Shown here piece by piece: positions 59,356 through 64,000 of a stretch of DNA of 64,000 nt. Each line of letters begins with the position of its first letter. Position 1 is the first letter of the stretch. The position numbers were made by a program, and so were the translations under genes. Source of the stretch: Mimachlamys varia (taxonomy: Eukaryota > Mollusca > Bivalvia > Pectinida > Pectinidae); the NCBI GenBank assembly GCA_947623455.1, contig OX392534.1:41483426-41547425 (forward strand). The letters are read 5' to 3'. The notes beneath the pieces were generated by a model, which searched no databases, was not told the origin of the DNA, and worked only from the letters and a program-made list of their open reading frames with translations.

Positions 59356-62300
59356 TCTATCAAATAAAATTCACACTACTATTCAACCTACTGGAGTAGT
59401 TTGCACATTGGTTTAATATAGGAGGGGGGGTTGGCTCCCAGCGTAAAGCTGTTAACACTGATAATGTAGAGCTGATTGGCCCAGGTAATGGCAGATAAAT
59501 CCAGCGATTGTTGGGTGTCCATTGTTAGAGGATCATCAAGGCTGTCTGTTAAACAGATGTCACAGTTTGTTTGTCATAGAAACTCTGTATAACCTTCGGC
59601 AGAACATTGATTTTAGTTTTTGTTGTTGATACGAGAATAAAACATCATCAAATCCACATTGAACCAATTACATATGATGCCAGTCATTAAATCTGAAGCG
59701 GTAAATCTGCTTAAGGCCAAGAGATTTATCATATGCACATATTAAATTAACTAACAACATTGAGACAAGGTGAAAATAATCCCATTAGATGCAAATCAAT
59801 ATAATAGATTTAAATAGTGTTGTTCTTTTTTTCGTAAATGATGGGGAGAGTGCCCCATGTTATTATGCCGTGGGGAATGTTTACTATGTACAGACTGCTG
59901 TGATATAAATATAATGTATATAACGGCTTTGTCCAACCACTACACAGAAGGCGTAATACAGATCACAATACACGTTTGTTTAAGGGATTGTAATTTCTTG
60001 CGGGGCCATTTTTCAGGTATAATATGTTGTCCGTTAAAATTGGAAGTGTTGAAATAATCGGTGGGTTTTTTCCTCCGACAAAGCCTGACTGATTGGAGTT
60101 CTTTGTAGCATTGTCGAGTTGGCCTCATTGTGCAACACAGACAGGTGTTCAGGCTACCTGTAACACCTCCCCAGGTAGGTTAATTACAGGTATCGTAAAC
60201 AGGCTGGAAAACAGCTGCAGAAACGGATGTAACACCAGTCACATAGCCACTTATGGCCGTGGAGGGTACAGATGCACATTACAGACAAGAGGTTGATCGT
60301 CCAGGTATCGACTTGTCAGCCATACAGACGGGATCTAATTGTCCACCCGAGGGGGGAATGATTCAATCCACACTCGACCCCGTCAATTCTCGTGTTTATG
60401 ATTCAGATTTACGATAGAATTATACATTTTTACCTGTTTGGATAGCGATTTAAATCACTTGGAGTCTGTATGCTAATGGACTAGCAGGAATGTGACGTTC
60501 TTGATCAAGGTGAGACCTTCTTTGATACTTACATGGTTTATAAATATATTATATACAGGCTTTGTAATCTAACGTACAACTCATCTGTCTAGGGTTTGTT
60601 TGATATTCATTTGATGACTTTGTCGTGATATAATTGGATCACAGTTAAGATAGATGGTTTATACAGTTTTAATGAGATAGAGTTTATGAGTACAGGAGTG
60701 GAAATGACAGGACTTATAATTATCTTCTATAGATCTTGGTTATTTCCCGTAATATAGACTAACATTTAAACAAGTTTTGCTGTAATATTAGAATAAGACA
60801 GTTATTATATATCTTTTTTATTATCAATTATATACAATTTTGAGACAGTTTCCTGTTTTGATGTTCTACCAAGGCAAAGCAGTGTATAATTTCTTACACC
60901 ATTAACATTTATTTATGGCAAAGTCTTACCGTATTTATCTAGCAATAAGCCCTTGCCTGATAATAAGCCCACCCTGAACTGTTCAGTGGGAATGCTAACA
61001 AAATGTTTTTTCCTTGTCTTGAAATAAAACTACCTCATATTTTGAGGCCAAGGTGGTCTGTTAGTTCCCCGGCCACCCTCTAGGGTTTTTTATTGAATGA
61101 ATATTATAAAATATTTATTTACAAACATTTATTAATCCTTTATGCGGGAATGGTTTCAATATGAATAGTTTGATTTGAAAAGTAGACATTCCCATGCCAG
61201 GATGTTTATAAACAAGACTTTCCTATAAGCATGTTTATACTTGGTTTTCTTTACCTCATCAGAAACGGATTACCATGGAAAACATGTATAGCCTGACAGT
61301 TTCTTGTTAAGATCTTATTGGATTTGTGAATAAAATCTGAATAAGGCTGATTTTATTTCCAGCGTAAATATATCAATAGCGCACAACGCTGTCATGTTGG
61401 GCTTTGCGTATAATTCCTGGTAATGCCAGTTAAGGTTGTGTTAGAGTTAGCTTTTGATACTCACGACTTGTGACGATCAAACTCAGTGTATTGTGAAAGA
61501 AATTAGCATTCTGCTTCCTAACAAATCTTCTACTTAATTTTGAAAAGACGGACAGAAAAAAAATTCTCATTAGGCCAGTTTCCGATTTCAAAGACGTATA
61601 GCGAGCTTGTTGAGTGTATATGAGTATCGATTGTGTATAGAAGAGGATGTTTACAAATTAATGGCGTCTATAAGATTATGACGAGGACTGGCTAGTGGCC
61701 TGGTTGTTAATGATGTTGCACATGTTAGTTGTATAGCAAACGTGTTTAACGGTGTAAAATCGATACCTCGGTCTAACGATGAACTCTACTGTGCATTGTG
61801 TCACCTTTTCTTTGAATATTTAAAATATACATCAATATTGGCTAACATATTGGAAGTAATTATTTGCCGGAAAACAATTATCCACAAGTAACCAATAGGG
61901 TTTATATACATACCTACGATTGACTTACAGGTAAATACGATCATTCAGCGGCTTGTATTGATTAGGTCTAGTCAACTATAGCTGTTTCATGGTACCACAT
62001 GTAGAAACATTGGAATAGGGCTTTGAATTATTTAAATGGTATTGTTATATATTTTAATAGCCATTGATGATTATTTACTCCTTCGTAACAAGGGATTCAC
62101 CATCTAATATTGACAAGCTGTCGAAGTGTGGAATGAAATGAATAAAACATGAATGGGAATTTTTCATATTGCATCAAATGGCTGTGATGTATCCAGATGT
62201 ATTCTGAGCTAGGTAACGACCAACCGAAATTAAAAGACTTCATTCAAGATTTACAGTGTTGGAATCAGGTAATGAAATTTGCGGCTCGCTGTGACAAAAA

Positions 62301-62356
62301 AAAATGAAAGCATAGTGAAACAATATAGCCCTGATCAATCAGCTATCTAGATATAA
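59356..62356. other. Mostly single-copy stretch
   Basis: TACCGTATTTATCTAGCAAT at 60927, then AAGCCC twice, resembles the left end of the 34128 element, but no matching right end is found. A 57-nt exon-like segment at 61363-61419 (after GATTTTATTTCCAG, before CTG|GTAATG) has an open frame VNISIAHNAVMLGFAYNS. It does not fit the phase of 51595. Other frames show no domain. Confidence 0.3.
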
Positions 62357-62654
62357 CATACAGTTAAGGGCTAACTGTACCGGTAATTACTCTATTTCAC
62401 CTGTAGTAATATACAGTAAAGGGCTAACTGTAATTACCATATTTCACCTATAGTAATATACAGTAAAGGGCCAACTGTAATTGCGGTATTTCACCTCTAG
62501 TAATATAAAGTAAAGGGCTAACTGTAATTACCGTATTTCACCTATAGTAATTAGTAATATACAGTAAATGGCTAACTGTAATTACCGTATTTCACCTATA
62601 GTAATATACAGTAAAGGGCTAACTGTAATTACCGTATTTCACCTATAGTAATAT
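62357..62654. repeat. 47-bp minisatellite, six copies
   Basis: The unit is AGTAATATACAGTAAAGGGC, then TAACTGTAATTACCGTATTT and CACCTAT. One copy carries a 7-bp internal duplication (AGTAATTAGTAATATAC). The first copy is diverged. Confidence 0.95.
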
Positions 62655-64000
62655 CTGGACCCAGCTTCTGTAAATGGAAGTAAATAATATCGGGAATTAT
62701 TCCCGATTCAGTCTGTAAACAGGAAGAGATTACATCAATTTACCAACTGCTTCTGTTAAATCTGTTTAAACAGTGATGAGCAACACAGATCGAGTTATAT
62801 TATTCATGGTAAAACACTCCAATAAGAATCCTAGCTTCACGAAGATGTATGAAATAAGGAATTGTGTTTACATTATAAGTATACACTGCAAGGTTAAGGT
62901 CAGCGTATCTAAATGTGTTCATCAACAGAACCGCATTGCTGTACAGGCATTATTTCTTACCTGGCCATTACACATGTATTACTCGTCTTCAAAATGATTG
63001 GGTTTCACTAGATGAGGAATGTCCGGGTAAATAAAAAAAAAGTTGTTGCGAAAAATGCATCAACTATATCAATATGAGCTATGAAAATTATGATGCCTGC
63101 GGACATTAACTTTAGAAGCCTGAAATAGCGGAAAGACTTCGTGAGTGTATTAAGTACTTGGATAAATAATGTTCTGAACTACCTTACAAAATCTAAAAAT
63201 GCACTAAAATGATGACATTGAAATGTCGAAACTATGTAGAAACGTCATCGGTGTGGATGCTAACCATTACCCAGACTAGACAAGCAGCTGTCCACCTGAT
63301 CTGTCATCATTACAACACCTGTACTGGTCTCGTGGTATTCCATTGTGTCATTGATAAAATTACAAGATTATTCATTGAGAAGGTTTACATTAAGAAGATT
63401 TTCCTTTCAGGTATCACTGAGCTCCTTAAATATTCTATCATAATGTAGGTGTGTGGGGGATATAGGGACATCAATGAGAGTGTTGGGGGGGGGGGGGGGG
63501 GGGGTAATACATAAAATATTACCTCAACCCCTACCCTCTCCCCCTCATCACGGCCATGACCAGTTTTTGAAGCATTATTAGCAAAGTAGTATTTGGTAAA
63601 TAAAACAAATTTTTGTTGCATTTTACCATTTTTTTTCTCACATGAAGAAATTGACAGGGTAAAATATATTTCTTGTTTGCTTGTATGGTTCTCTGCAGTG
63701 TCGGTATCTTGACAGATTTGTGAGAACAATTACAGTTAGGGCTGACATCTCTAAACAGGTTTTAAATCTGTTTGTGTATTAAAAAATAGATGTACAAGCA
63801 TATTAAGACTGATTGGCAAACAGACCGAGACATATGGCAGGAAGGAAACAGAAAAAGGAATCTTAGACAGGAAACTTTCTTGCTTGCTTGCTTCAAGAAC
63901 TAAGAAACATTAGTGTAAATTTCATATGCTGATTTAAGATTTAAATCTGATTCATTGCTGAAAAAAGAAGTGCACAAGTCAAATCGTTTATTGCTTGTTA
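62655..64000. other. Single-copy stretch at the right edge
   Basis: Short open frames at 62773-63448 have no domain. An acceptor-like tract at about 63390-63409 (AGATTTTCCTTTCAG) is followed by an 11-codon frame and stop. Nothing is supported beyond the G20 run. Confidence 0.35.
63485..63504 (+). repeat. Poly-G run of 20
   Basis: An uninterrupted G20 is followed by TAATAC. The minus-strand open frame 63385-63729 reads it as polyproline. I see no other evidence for that frame. Confidence 0.93.

Noticed and set aside
59004..59416. Three proline-rich frames of 119-139 codons
   Set aside because: They are translations of the 30-bp C-rich array. They overlap in all frames and lack any other support.
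63385..63729. 114-codon minus frame with polyproline
   Set aside because: The polyproline is the G20 run read on the other strand. There is no domain.

Overview
This is a stretch of animal nuclear DNA, AT-rich and gene-poor, most likely from a bivalve mollusc. A scallop- or oyster-like genome is my best guess. Three things point there. There is a 2.3-kb repeat element at 31.25-33.57 kb whose ends (left TAGCTCACCTGGCCC, right GGGCCTCTTGTTA) and whose 'caaggtcacaggggtcaaa' core are of a type I associate with bivalve genomes. Minisatellites are extraordinarily dense. Exon-sized open islands with GT-AG signals are separated by many kilobases. I see no bacterial gene organisation, no rRNA or tRNA gene, no CRISPR array and no recognisable reverse transcriptase or transposase.

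Layout. 0.8-8.3 kb is packed with arrays: a 59-bp minisatellite of about 46 copies, abutting a 70-bp array, then short 'acctgtctaata', 24-bp, 37-bp G-free and 22-bp EcoRI-rich arrays. 8.3-11.5 kb holds a mobile-element end, a 122-bp palindromic element and the best minus-strand gene start (ATG at 10594, under a CRE cluster). 11.5-12.5 kb is a 31-bp array. 12.5-17.2 kb is single-copy sequence with a CpG-denser, promoter-like block and a candidate non-coding exon (16364-16439). 17.2-22.5 kb has 29-, 62- and 62-bp arrays and a G-quadruplex-type block. 22.5-31.2 kb is mostly single copy. 31.25-33.57 kb is the bivalve-type element with about 14 copies of a 145-bp unit. 34.1-34.5 kb is a MITE-like element. 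36.2-38.9 kb is a 43-bp array of about 63 copies. 39-46.5 kb holds a 110-bp duplication and 42-, 39- and 41/42-bp arrays. 46.5-55.6 kb is mostly single copy with several exon candidates. 55.6-59.4 kb has 50-, 29- and 30-bp arrays. 62.4 kb has a 47-bp array. By hand-added coordinates, tandem repeats cover about 17 kb, roughly a quarter of the window.

Genes. No complete gene can be supported. Most long open frames are reading-frame shadows of tandem repeats. What remains are small exon candidates with good splice signals. On the plus strand, 24801-24828, 40786-40832, 49566-49697 and 51595-51659 are phase-compatible with one another and may be exons of one large gene whose introns carry the minisatellites. 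On the minus strand, 10487-10594 looks like the first coding exon of another gene, starting from a CRE-type promoter and pointing left. I recognise none of the encoded peptides, so no function is assigned.

The most unusual observations are the higher-order structure inside several minisatellites (530-, 413-, 473-, 124- and 58-bp super-periods), the regular arrays of nuclear-receptor-type half-sites (TGACCT/AGGTCA) in the 145-bp units, and frame-cycling, stop-free arrays that imitate genes. I found no convincing new multi-gene system.
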